This document shows positions 8,565 through 14,647 of a stretch of DNA of 27,266 nucleotides, one piece after another (position 1 is the stretch's first letter; each line of letters starts with the position of its first letter). Location of the stretch: NCBI GenBank assembly GCA_946638265.1, contig CAMPBN010000001.1, positions 1-27,266 on the forward strand. Reading direction: 5' to 3'. The notes beneath the pieces were generated by a model. That model did not search any database and was not told where the DNA came from. It saw only the letters and a list, made by a program, of their open reading frames with translations. A program made the position numbers and the translations under genes. Source of the stretch: an uncultured Bacillota bacterium. Lineage in GTDB: Bacteria > Bacillota > Clostridia > Peptostreptococcales > Anaerovoracaceae.

Positions 8565-8595
8565 AAAAAACGACTCTTCACATATGAAGAGCCGT
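8565..8595 (-). terminator. Attenuator terminator in the pyr leader
   Basis: On the minus strand an 11-bp stem (8595-8585 with 8580-8570, one G-U pair) and a four-base loop are followed by six T residues (8570-8565), 42 bases before pyrC. The 5' arm ACGGCTCTTC can instead pair with GGAGAGGCCGT of the upstream PyrR hairpin, giving an antiterminator. Confidence 0.85.
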
Positions 8596-8699
8596 AAAAG
8601 TACGTTTTCCAGCACCTGCCATTCGCTGTCTGCCCGCTGAACCCCTTGTTCCAGCACATCTGCAGCCTTACGCCGGCGCTTTTTAATATTCCGTCCTTC

Positions 8700-8717
8700 A
8701 CGGCCTCTCCGGACCGT
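8700..8717 (-). promoter_or_regulatory. PyrR-binding hairpin (anti-antiterminator) of the pyr leader
   Basis: The minus strand reads ACGGTCCGGAGAGGCCGT, whose loop TCCGGAGAGG matches the PyrR RNA consensus UCCNGNGAGG. In Firmicutes UMP-bound PyrR stabilises this hairpin so that the downstream terminator forms and pyr transcription stops. pyrR is not in the window, so it must act from elsewhere. Confidence 0.85.
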
Positions 8718-8734
8718 ATTAAAGTACCGTGATT

Positions 8735-8763
8735 ATAATATACTACCTCCGAAAAAATAGCAA
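8735..8763 (-). promoter_or_regulatory. Promoter of the pyr operon
   Basis: Minus strand: TTGCTA (8763-8758), 17-base spacer, TATTAT (8740-8735). The start would fall around 8728, just before the PyrR hairpin, giving a leader of about 205 nt. An overlapping TATAAT at 8737-8732 is a possible alternative -10. Confidence 0.6.
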
Positions 8764-8803
8764 GCACTAGTTTGGGCTTTTTGAAAAATTTTTTTGCTGC
8801 GAT

Positions 8804-8863
8804 ACATTTCATCATCCAAAAGCCCGAAATACTCCAAATAGAAAACCTATCGCGCCCGCCTTA
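8804..8863 (-). pseudogene. Decayed fragment of a second nuclease-family gene
   Basis: About 58 bases closely repeat 9004-9062 inside the neighbouring gene, offset by 200 bp. Read leftward, the copy gives FYLEYFGLLDDEMYR against LYLEHFGLLDDEMYR in the intact gene, but has an in-frame TAG where the intact gene has Glu. It directly abuts the intact gene's stop codon. It is best read as the remnant of a duplicated or recombined paralogue. Confidence 0.65.
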
Positions 8864-9652
8864 AAACACCGCGTCCAGCATCTCGCGGACTTGATTCGGG
8901 TTAAATGGATGCTCTGCGCTCTCATACGTGATAAGCAAATTCTTCCCTATAAAAATGCCGTTTCTCGCGTACTCATCCAGCTTATCCAGGCAGTCCCGGC
9001 GGTACATTTCGTCATCCAAAAGGCCGAAATGCTCCAAATAGAGCACTTCGCGCGTCCGCTTGTTCAGCAGTGTGAAATCAGGATATCTCGCCTTCCCATT
9101 CAGCAAAACCAACTCCTGCTCATAGTGGTAGGGTATGCCTTTTTCACAAAGAATATCCGCCAGCAAAGCCTCCGATTTTGATCTCACCATTTCGCCCCTA
9201 CGCGTAGCATACACCTTCTTTTCCGGCATGTACCCGCATTTTTTATATTCCTCGTCCTGCCATTTGCGCAGAAATAATTCGTCCGGCATTATGTACGGCT
9301 CCACGAGTTCCCGCCTCTTGGGCGACAAACCGCCAAAAGTCTTATCTTCATTCAAGCCGGAAAACCTCCCAGCCACCGCTTCCAAAGCGCACATTTCCTT
9401 GTCTGCTTCGCGTAAAAACTTCATATTGTAATCTTTCTGCGCCAGCGCTTTTACCAAAGTCTCCTTTGCCATAGGAATGTACTCGCCTGCCGAATTCCCT
9501 TTTTCCTTCGCCCAATAGTATCTCGTCTGCCTTTTCGTTGAAGAGATTCGCAGGCTCCCCTCCGGAAAATGCGCCATATCCCTTTTCGCCCGCGCCTTGG
9601 CCGCGGCTAAAATTTTTAATCTCTGCTCCAACAACTCTTTAATTTGGTTCAT
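8861..9652 (-). CDS. Uncharacterised protein with PD-(D/E)XK-like nuclease core
   Basis: A 263-residue protein. Residues 1-100 are charged and helical. From about 155 there is a restriction-endonuclease-like pattern: VRSKSE (Glu161), then IPYHYE, YPDF (Asp192) and YLEHFG (Glu207, with His where Lys is usual). That is the Glu...Asp...Glu-x-His layout seen in PD-(D/E)XK-fold proteins; activity is inference. Similar standalone proteins are common in Clostridia. A hairpin (GCGGAAT/ATTCCGC, 9665-9683) sits directly before the GGGGGAG ribosome site. The leader upstream carries the 84-bp tandem repeat. Confidence 0.75.
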   Translation of the reverse strand: MNQIKELLEQRLKILAAAKARAKRDMAHFPEGSLRISSTKRQTRYYWAKEKGNSAGEYIPMAKETLVKALAQKDYNMKFLREADKEMCALEAVAGRFSGLNEDKTFGGLSPKRRELVEPYIMPDELFLRKWQDEEYKKCGYMPEKKVYATRRGEMVRSKSEALLADILCEKGIPYHYEQELVLLNGKARYPDFTLLNKRTREVLYLEHFGLLDDEMYRRDCLDKLDEYARNGIFIGKNLLITYESAEHPFNPNQVREMLDAVF

Positions 9653-9724
9653 CTTCTCCCCCTTGCGGAATCTCCGATTCCGCCGCTTTTCGTCCTCTCT
9701 CTCGCATGATCTCCAGCCGCGGCG

Positions 9725-9892
9725 CTGCGGCGAACCGCATGTATGCCTTTTTTTGCCTCTCTGCGTGATTTAGGCATACATTCCTGCCGGCTGGCCCGCT
9801 TTTCGCCGCTGCGGCGAGCCGCATGTATGCCTTTTTTTGCCGCTCTGCGTGATTTAGGCATACATTCCCGCCGGCCTGCCCTCCTTGCAACC
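9725..9892. repeat. Two tandem copies of an 84-bp hairpin-forming unit
   Basis: Units 9725-9808 and 9809-9892 are nearly identical. Each contains ATGTATGCCT and AGGCATACAT as perfect 10-bp arms around a 23-base loop (for example 9739-9748/9772-9781), flanked by GC-rich GCTGCGGCGA blocks. A partial arm GGCATACA recurs at 9906-9913. The repeats lie between a minus-strand promoter (9915-9923) and the nuclease-like gene, so they would be in its leader RNA. The 9653-10214 stretch otherwise holds no convincing gene. Confidence 0.85.
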
Positions 9893-9914
9893 TCTCGCGC
9901 AGTCCGGCATACAG

Positions 9915-9923
9915 ATTATACCA
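9915..9923 (-). promoter_or_regulatory. Extended -10 promoter for the nuclease-like gene
   Basis: Minus strand reads TGGTATAAT. No strong -35 box is visible. Transcription from here would give a leader of about 255 nt through both 84-bp repeats. Confidence 0.45.
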
Positions 9924-10026
9924 GATTATTACAGTATTTGCCATAGGTATTTTGAAAATTTTTCCAAGAACAAGAAATAAATTATTTTTCGTAACCTTCC
10001 ACTGTCGCAAGCCGTCTTTATAGGTG

Positions 10027-10032
10027 TATAAT
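10027..10032 (+). promoter_or_regulatory. Probable -10 box for the cystatin-like lipoprotein gene
   Basis: TATAAT on the plus strand about 180 bases before the gene; the -35 is unclear. The GC-rich leader (10033-10200) repeats GCGGCGCC twice and is rich in GCCGAGAC-like words, but no known RNA family was recognised. Confidence 0.35.
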
Positions 10033-10214
10033 GTTAGTGCCGCCGTGACGCGGAAGTGCCGTGGAGCAGATGCGCTGCGGCGCCAAGGCAAAGAGCCGCA
10101 AAGGCGTAAAAGCACCGAGACGCCATGATTCTAGGATTGCGGCGCCGAGACTCTAAGCGCTATGAATCTGCTAATCCAAAGCGCGGCGACGCCAAAATGA
10201 AAGGAATTTGAACA

Positions 10215-10898
10215 ATGAAAAAGATTTTAGCAATGATGATGGCCGGTATCATGATTTTCGCTTTTGCAGCATGTGGCCAGGAGGAAGAAGAAGCAGTTCT
10301 TTACAACGAAACTCAGGAGGACCCAAGCACAATCCGCATGGGCGGCTACAACGCGCCTGACACACCGGATGTGCCGGAAGAGTTAAAAACTGCGGTAGCG
10401 GAAGCAACAGCCGACATAAACGGCGACGTTACCTACGAGCCTGTGGCATTTCTCGAATCCCAGGTGGTGGCAGGCATGAACTACAGAGTACTCTGCAGAG
10501 AAATCCGCGCCATGGCCGCCGATGAAAAATACGCAATTCTCACCATTTACGAGGATCTGGATGGCGGCCACGCAGTGACTGAGATGCTGGAGTGCACCGA
10601 TGCAAATCTCCTGCTTTCAGACCTCGCAGGTGGCTGGGCTGCAGCTGGCCCGGCTGTGACCGACGAAGCCAAAGCTGCTCTCAACAAGGCTCTGGAGAAT
10701 CTGGACGGCGCAAACTACGAACCGATGGCCCTGGTTGCTACTCAGGTAGTGGCAGGCACCAACTACTGCATCCTTTGCCGCATCACTCCTGTAGTGCCGG
10801 ATCCGCAGCCGGGATACGCTCTGGTGCATGTATATGAAGCGCTCGACGGCAGCGCAGAAATCACCGACACTGTTGATTTCACAGGCATCGCGCAGTAA
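10215..10898 (+). CDS. Lipoprotein with two cystatin-like repeats
   Basis: A 227-residue lipoprotein. The signal peptide runs from 1 to 19 and ends in the lipobox FAAC, with Cys20 as the lipidation site, so the protein should be anchored outside the membrane. After an acidic linker there are two homologous domains, about 50-125 and 145-227. Each holds a QVVAG motif: QVVAGMNYRVLCR at 83-95 and QVVAGTNYCILCR at 177-189. QxVxG followed by xNY is the hairpin signature by which cystatins (family I25) plug papain-like cysteine proteases. Inhibition is inference from the motif; the second domain also has Cys185 and Cys188. The gene stands alone with a terminator after it. Confidence 0.8.
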   Translation: MKKILAMMMAGIMIFAFAACGQEEEEAVLYNETQEDPSTIRMGGYNAPDTPDVPEELKTAVAEATADINGDVTYEPVAFLESQVVAGMNYRVLCREIRAMAADEKYAILTIYEDLDGGHAVTEMLECTDANLLLSDLAGGWAAAGPAVTDEAKAALNKALENLDGANYEPMALVATQVVAGTNYCILCRITPVVPDPQPGYALVHVYEALDGSAEITDTVDFTGIAQ

Positions 10899-10992
10899 AG
10901 ACACGCGAACGTCTATAAAAAGAGTGGGCATATGTAAAAGGCACGTGAGCAGAGATCTCGAGCATTTGCAAAATGCACAACATATGTAAAAA

Positions 10993-11019
10993 ACTCTGAG
11001 GTCTCCCTCAGGGTTTTTT
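10993..11019 (+). terminator. Terminator of the lipoprotein gene
   Basis: A nine-pair stem (10993-11001 with 11006-11014, one G-T pair) with a four-base loop is followed by TTTTTT. The stretch before it contains CATATGTAAAA twice (10929, 10981). Confidence 0.85.
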
Positions 11020-11040
11020 GATACCGAAAATTTTCAGATG

Positions 11041-11064
11041 AAAACCCGGAGCCGCAGCCCCGGG
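11041..11064 (-). terminator. Terminator of the FliD-like gene
   Basis: Minus strand: CCCGGGGC, loop TGCG, GCTCCGGG (one G-T pair), then TTTTC. It starts 20 bases after the stop codon and faces the lipoprotein terminator. Confidence 0.75.
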
Positions 11065-11083
11065 CACATGTATTATTAATACT

Positions 11084-11794
11084 TTATATGTTGCGGCTCC
11101 AGCGCGAAGAAATGCGGCTGGCCTGGCTGTAACGCCCTGCGCGATTGTAGGTGCCGTTAGAGAGCGACCTGTTTGCAATGCTCTCCAGCGAAGATGCGCG
11201 ACCGTTCACGCGCCCACCATAGGAGCTGCGGCCTGCAAACGCTGATCTGAAAGACGAAATATTGGAAGCAGTAAGCTTCGATTCGTCGAACGAAAGCTTG
11301 TTGTCCTTGCCGATAGTGATGCCGGCATTTTTCAGGACGTTCGCGTTTTTCTGCGTGTCAGTCACCATCCAGACGCCATTTCGCAAGGTGTCCATGGAAT
11401 CAGCTTTTTCAGTTTCGCTGACTGTCTTGTTGTAATTTTCCACGAAACTGTTTACTGCCTTTTTGATGTCTTCGAGCTTGTATTCGCCATCCTCGCCCTT
11501 TTGGTAAAGTGAGGAAGCATTCAGCACGGATGCACTGGCCTTGAGATTTGCCGCCACGTCCTTCAAAGATGCCATCTTGGTATCATCGGTGCTCTGAAGC
11601 TTGGAAGCCGTGCCGCTCTGCTTCTGGTAGTAAGCGCGAAGAGCTTTGTTATATGACGCCGTATTTACGGTATTGTACTGGAGCATGCCCATGCCGCCAT
11701 TGCTTCTGCGGCTCTTGCCCAGCGTGTCGAAAAGCGAAGTTGTGCCATTTCCCATCAGGCTGTGGATGTTAAAATTACTGATCTTCAGCGACAT
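11084..11794 (-). CDS. FliD-like (flagellar cap-like) protein of unknown role
   Basis: A 236-residue protein starting at the ATG with AGGAGGG five bases upstream; an ATG at 11851 lacks a ribosome site. Residues about 100-185 (AVNSFVENYNKTVSE, then ITIGKDNKLSFDESKL) resemble the C-terminal domain of flagellar hook-associated protein 2. The N-terminal 60 residues are Ser/Gly/Asn-rich, and the last 60 are Ser/Arg-rich and basic. It is much shorter than true FliD and no other flagellar gene is nearby, so a genuine filament-cap role is doubtful. It has a strong promoter of its own. Confidence 0.6.
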   Translation of the reverse strand: MSLKISNFNIHSLMGNGTTSLFDTLGKSRRSNGGMGMLQYNTVNTASYNKALRAYYQKQSGTASKLQSTDDTKMASLKDVAANLKASASVLNASSLYQKGEDGEYKLEDIKKAVNSFVENYNKTVSETEKADSMDTLRNGVWMVTDTQKNANVLKNAGITIGKDNKLSFDESKLTASNISSFRSAFAGRSSYGGRVNGRASSLESIANRSLSNGTYNRAGRYSQASRISSRWSRNI

Positions 11795-11869
11795 AATATC
11801 CCTCCTATGTCTGTTCCTTCTTTTGAAAAGCCCGCACGTCCTGTCGGGCACATGTTTAATCCTGCCTAA

Positions 11870-11897
11870 AGTATAGCACTTCGGCCCTCATTGTCAA
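11870..11897 (-). promoter_or_regulatory. Strong promoter of the FliD-like gene
   Basis: Minus strand: consensus TTGACA (11897-11892), 16-base spacer, TATACT (11875-11870). The leader contains a short GCCCG/CGGGC hairpin followed by TTTT (near 11827-11850) that could attenuate. Confidence 0.75.
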
Positions 11898-12140
11898 CAG
11901 TTTAACAACATGAAGTCGGCAAAGAATAACGCATGAACCAGGCAAAGGATCCCGCCGCCGAGCAAGAATACCCCCACAAATCGAACAAACAATCCCCCCG
12001 GGGGGCTTTTCCGGCTCCGCTTTTATGATAAAATATGCTCGTATCGATGTGCGCTTGCGGCGGAAGTCGCATCATTCCGGCGCAATATCACGATATGATA
12101 TACAGATATCCAATTTCAATAAAATAAGGAGGACTTAAAA

Positions 12141-12539
12141 ATGGCTTGTTTTTTAGTACCTACAGGCGAGGCTCTCGTCGTTAAAGCTATCGAAAAGATT
12201 GAAGAAAAGAAAGAAGTGGCTGCTCCTGCAGAGCACACCACCGATTCCATCGTAAAAGTTCCGCTTTCGAAGAAGCTCAAGTGGCTCTCACATATGCTGT
12301 GGGGCGGCGCCGCTCTTCTGGCGTTCGAACACATTTGGCACGGCGAAGTGGTACCTTTCCCGCCATTCCTGACCGCCATGAACGATGCGGCAGACAAAGC
12401 TGAAATGCTGCACGAAATGAGCACCGTGGGCGTGACCATGGCTGCCATCATCACACTGGTATGGCTCGGAATGTGCGTTGCGGCAGATGTTATCGTAAAA
12501 AGACCTGAGACTTCTTCCGAAGCAACAGAGACTCTCTAA
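12141..12539 (+). CDS. Small membrane protein, first of a conserved-looking pair
   Basis: A 132-residue protein with an AAGGAGG ribosome site. The N terminus MACFLVPTGEALVV is hydrophobic and followed by a charged Lys/Glu linker (19-45). Two membrane helices follow, at about 48-63 (LSHMLWGGAALLAFEHIW) and 97-117, connected by a loop with HGEVVPFPPFL. It shows no enzymatic motif. Histidines at helix ends (HMLW, EHIWH, LHEM) could bind metal or haem, but this is speculation. It is followed 19 bases later by another small membrane protein, and the two probably form one complex. Not recognised as a named family. Confidence 0.7.
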   Translation: MACFLVPTGEALVVKAIEKIEEKKEVAAPAEHTTDSIVKVPLSKKLKWLSHMLWGGAALLAFEHIWHGEVVPFPPFLTAMNDAADKAEMLHEMSTVGVTMAAIITLVWLGMCVAADVIVKRPETSSEATETL

Positions 12540-12558
12540 TCGCGGGAGGTGGGCTGAA

Positions 12559-12864
12559 ATGACATTACTTATCACTGTTTTCGCAGCGATCATCACCACC
12601 ATTCTCTGGTACAACCGCAAGAATGACTATATGAAGCTGAACATCCTGATGGCCATGTTCTGGGGTGCTTCCCTGATGTGGCTTGGCGATGCCATCTTCG
12701 GCTATATGGAAGACGGAGCAGACTATTTCACACCTGCCACCGAAGAAATGATCAACGACGGATTCCTCGGATTTTCAGTAGTGGCACTGGCCATGATCAT
12801 CTGGCTGGTCATCCTGCTGATCAAGGACCCGAAAGGCGTAGTAAGAAAAAGCCTGAGTAAATAG
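12559..12864 (+). CDS. Small membrane protein, second of the pair
   Basis: A 101-residue protein with GGGAGGTGG before the ATG. It has three predicted helices: about 1-17, 28-48 (LMAMFWGASLMWLGDAIFGYM) and 68-90, with a short extramembrane segment (GADYFTPATEEMINDGF) and a basic cytoplasmic tail. It is co-directional with the preceding membrane protein, and the shared WGA(S/A)-L helix style suggests they pack together. No name or function is assigned. A terminator follows directly. Confidence 0.7.
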   Translation: MTLLITVFAAIITTILWYNRKNDYMKLNILMAMFWGASLMWLGDAIFGYMEDGADYFTPATEEMINDGFLGFSVVALAMIIWLVILLIKDPKGVVRKSLSK

Positions 12865-12876
12865 TAATAAAAGTAA

Positions 12877-12911
12877 AACTTGTGTGCAGCTCGGCTACAC
12901 ACAAGTTTTTT
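12877..12911. terminator. Bidirectional terminator
   Basis: AACTTGTGTG and CACACAAGTT arms (12877-12886/12897-12906) with an inner AGC/GCT pair. T-runs leave on both strands, so it can end the plus-strand membrane pair and the minus-strand mqsA-like gene, whose stop codon lies inside it. Confidence 0.8.
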
Positions 12912-13524
12912 CTTGCAAATTTTTGTTTTCTACCCAAACAGCAGATTTCTCGATTTTCTCGCAGATGCGTCTAAAGGTATCTTCCTCTTCGCTGCTGAGT
13001 ATTTCAGGTGGCAGTTTTTCAATCAAAAGCTCGTAATACCTGCCAATTCTGGCTGCCGCGTCGTTTTCCAGATTTTCAACTATGAGCATTAGTTTGGTTT
13101 TTTGCTTGTCTTCAAGCAAAACTTCATTTTCCACCAGATAGGCTTTCATGTTTTCAGGCTTTCTCAGAAACAAAAGCAAACTGTTGTGCGCTTTGTCGGG
13201 AATCGAGCCGCTTTCGTACCGGCGGATAGTCTTGTCGCCCCAGTTGAGCAGCTTTGCAAAACTCCGCTGACTCAAACCGTATTTTTCGCGAATCGCTTTG
13301 ATTTCTTCCGGGAAGAGCAATTTATGGCGCCTGCGATACTCTTCGTACGCATGATTCAGCGTCGCCGAATCCAGTTCTTCGCAGAAGATTTCTTCGCCGC
13401 AATCCGCGCATACCATCACCTGTGCCTCAACTTCGATGTCTTCCCCGCAAACCGCATACACTTCCCGTTGCTTCACAATCCGTGTTTTAACTTCTTTTCC
13501 GCACGCCTCACAATATTTCATCAT
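12895..13524 (-). CDS. mqsA: MqsA-family antitoxin (zinc finger + HTH)
   Basis: A 209-residue protein. The N-terminal zinc module has Cys5-x2-Cys8 and Cys39-x2-Cys42, the spacing of the MqsA zinc site that grips the toxin. An XRE-type helix-turn-helix follows at about 70-120 (EIKAIREKYGLSQRSFAKLL, then WGDKTIRRYESG). A C-terminal helical extension of about 80 residues makes it longer than E. coli MqsA (131). In the family it neutralises MqsR and represses the operon. It lies 14 bases downstream of the toxin gene, in the toxin-first order typical of mqsRA. The start could be either of two adjacent ATGs. Confidence 0.82.
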   Translation of the reverse strand: MMKYCEACGKEVKTRIVKQREVYAVCGEDIEVEAQVMVCADCGEEIFCEELDSATLNHAYEEYRRRHKLLFPEEIKAIREKYGLSQRSFAKLLNWGDKTIRRYESGSIPDKAHNSLLLFLRKPENMKAYLVENEVLLEDKQKTKLMLIVENLENDAAARIGRYYELLIEKLPPEILSSEEEDTFRRICEKIEKSAVWVENKNLQEKTCV

Positions 13525-13538
13525 ATTTTCACCCCCAC

Positions 13539-13883
13539 CTAAACATAGTCATCCTCATGAAAGCTCAGGCATTTGAGAACTTCCTTTCCGTTTCGCAATT
13601 GAATTTTCAATTTCACATAAAACGGCTTCCCATCTATATTCTTTTTAAACTCCCAGATTTCACCCGGTCGCTGCGGGTCAAAATCCTGTTTCGAGCCTTT
13701 GTAATAATCTTCTTCTTTCAGGCCCATTATCTCTTCTTTGGCATCCGCCACGGTAAACCCAATAGCCGCCAAAGCCTGTAAATTTCGACGCCGCGGCACA
13801 AAATCATACTCCCCCGCGACCATCAATCCTTTAGCTTTTGCAAGGAAATCAGCGAGTTCCACCCGCCCATACTCTTTTCCCAC
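13539..13883 (-). CDS. mqsR: MqsR-family mRNA interferase toxin
   Basis: A 114-residue protein starting at GTG with AGGAGGTG six bases upstream. The order RRRNLQALAAIGFTVADAKE, MGLKEEDYYKGSKQD, EIWEFKK, YVKLKI and VLKCLSFH follows the MqsR fold: small beta-sheet, substrate helix and a final strand with the conserved SFH. The family is RelE-like and cleaves mRNA at GCU-type sites. The promoter directly upstream and the antitoxin downstream support a functional type II toxin-antitoxin operon. Confidence 0.8.
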   Translation of the reverse strand: MGKEYGRVELADFLAKAKGLMVAGEYDFVPRRRNLQALAAIGFTVADAKEEIMGLKEEDYYKGSKQDFDPQRPGEIWEFKKNIDGKPFYVKLKIQLRNGKEVLKCLSFHEDDYV

Positions 13884-13906
13884 CCTACACCTCCTGTCTC
13901 ACTTAT

Positions 13907-13934
13907 ATTATACCCCACCCAAGCCCAAAGTCAA
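13907..13934 (-). promoter_or_regulatory. Promoter of the mqsRA-like operon
   Basis: Minus strand: TTGACT (13934-13929), 16-base spacer, TATAAT (13912-13907), about 25 bases before the GTG start. No AACCT/AGGTT MqsA palindrome was found, so the operator differs from E. coli. Confidence 0.75.
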
Positions 13935-13935
13935 T

Positions 13936-13963
13936 AAAAATGCGGTCATATGACCGCATTTTT
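13936..13963. terminator. Symmetric terminator between regulator and toxin operon
   Basis: TGCGGTCA-TA-TGACCGCA (13941-13958), flanked by A5 and T5+. It can serve the minus-strand regulator gene ending at 13972; it also abuts the -35 of the toxin promoter. Confidence 0.75.
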
Positions 13964-13971
13964 TATTTGTC

Positions 13972-14562
13972 TTATTTCCGTGGCTCAATCGAAAAGAGAC
14001 CGTCGCGATTGCAGTAAAAGAAGATCTTTCTGACGCCCCGCATCTTAACCCGCGCTTCGGCGTTTCCTTCCGGATAAAGCTTCACCAGCTGCATATCATC
14101 GGGCGAAGCTGCCGCAATAAACGAAATGTAATGTTCCTTCGTCATGTCGTGGTCGATTCGCACATAATACTCGTCCTCAACACGCTCGATAACGACCATG
14201 TGCTGCTCATCCGCCGGCTCTGCCTCCAGCGGCACGAGCAGGATGCCGTGGCAATGGATAGCCGCTTCTCCCATGCTGTGTATCACGTTCCCACAAACCG
14301 GGCACACATAAAATTTGGACCTCAGCATGTTGGACGCCACGTTTTCGTTCTTCACCGTGGCTCCTGCAATCAGCTCTGTGACCGAAACGTGAAAAAGCTC
14401 CGCGATGGGCTCCAGCAGCGTGATATCCGGGTAGCCCCTGCCCGTCTCCCATTTGGAGATGGCCTTGTCACTGACACCCAGGGCTTCCGCCAAACGGCTT
14501 TGCGTCATTTTATTTTTCTCACGCAATTCTTTGATTACCGCCCCTGTGACGTATTGGTTCAT
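13972..14562 (-). CDS. XRE regulator fused to a superoxide-reductase-like domain
   Basis: A 196-residue protein. Residues 1-65 are an XRE helix-turn-helix (MTQSRLAEALGVSDKAISKW). From about 82 the sequence follows desulfoferrodoxin/superoxide reductase: CPVCGN (Cys87, Cys90), then HCHG (Cys104), H121, HDMTKEHYI (His138, His144) and YCNRDGL (Cys184). Relative to the enzyme, centre I has lost one of four cysteines, and the final iron-ligand His of CNxHG is Asp187. It is therefore probably a redox, iron or superoxide sensor rather than an enzyme (inference). The ATG at 14562 has AGGAGG eight bases upstream; a GTG three codons earlier overlaps that site and is rejected. Confidence 0.8.
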   Translation of the reverse strand: MNQYVTGAVIKELREKNKMTQSRLAEALGVSDKAISKWETGRGYPDITLLEPIAELFHVSVTELIAGATVKNENVASNMLRSKFYVCPVCGNVIHSMGEAAIHCHGILLVPLEAEPADEQHMVVIERVEDEYYVRIDHDMTKEHYISFIAAASPDDMQLVKLYPEGNAEARVKMRGVRKIFFYCNRDGLFSIEPRK

Positions 14563-14582
14563 TTTTCTCACCTCCTGCCACT

Positions 14583-14611
14583 ATTCTAAGCCCCGCACGG
14601 TGCCCCCGCAA
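14583..14611 (-). promoter_or_regulatory. Possible promoter of the XRE-SOR gene
   Basis: Minus strand: TTGCGG (14611-14606), 17-base spacer, TAGAAT (14588-14583), 21 bases before the start codon, leaving a very short leader. Confidence 0.45.
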
Positions 14612-14647
14612 CCTACGCAAAGTAGAGAGCTCGGCCGGTTATGAATC

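Noticed and set aside
8519..8815. Minus-strand 98-codon frame upstream of pyrC
   Set aside because: It covers the pyr promoter, PyrR hairpin and terminator, which explain the sequence better.
9639..10115. Minus-strand open frame containing a repeated 28-residue unit
   Set aside because: The repeat in the peptide follows from the 84-bp DNA duplication; the frame spans the promoter, overlaps the next gene's start and has no convincing ribosome site.
11994..12005. CCCCCCGGGGGG palindrome followed by CTTTT
   Set aside because: Too short a hairpin once a loop is allowed, and no gene ends just upstream on the plus strand; not called as a terminator.
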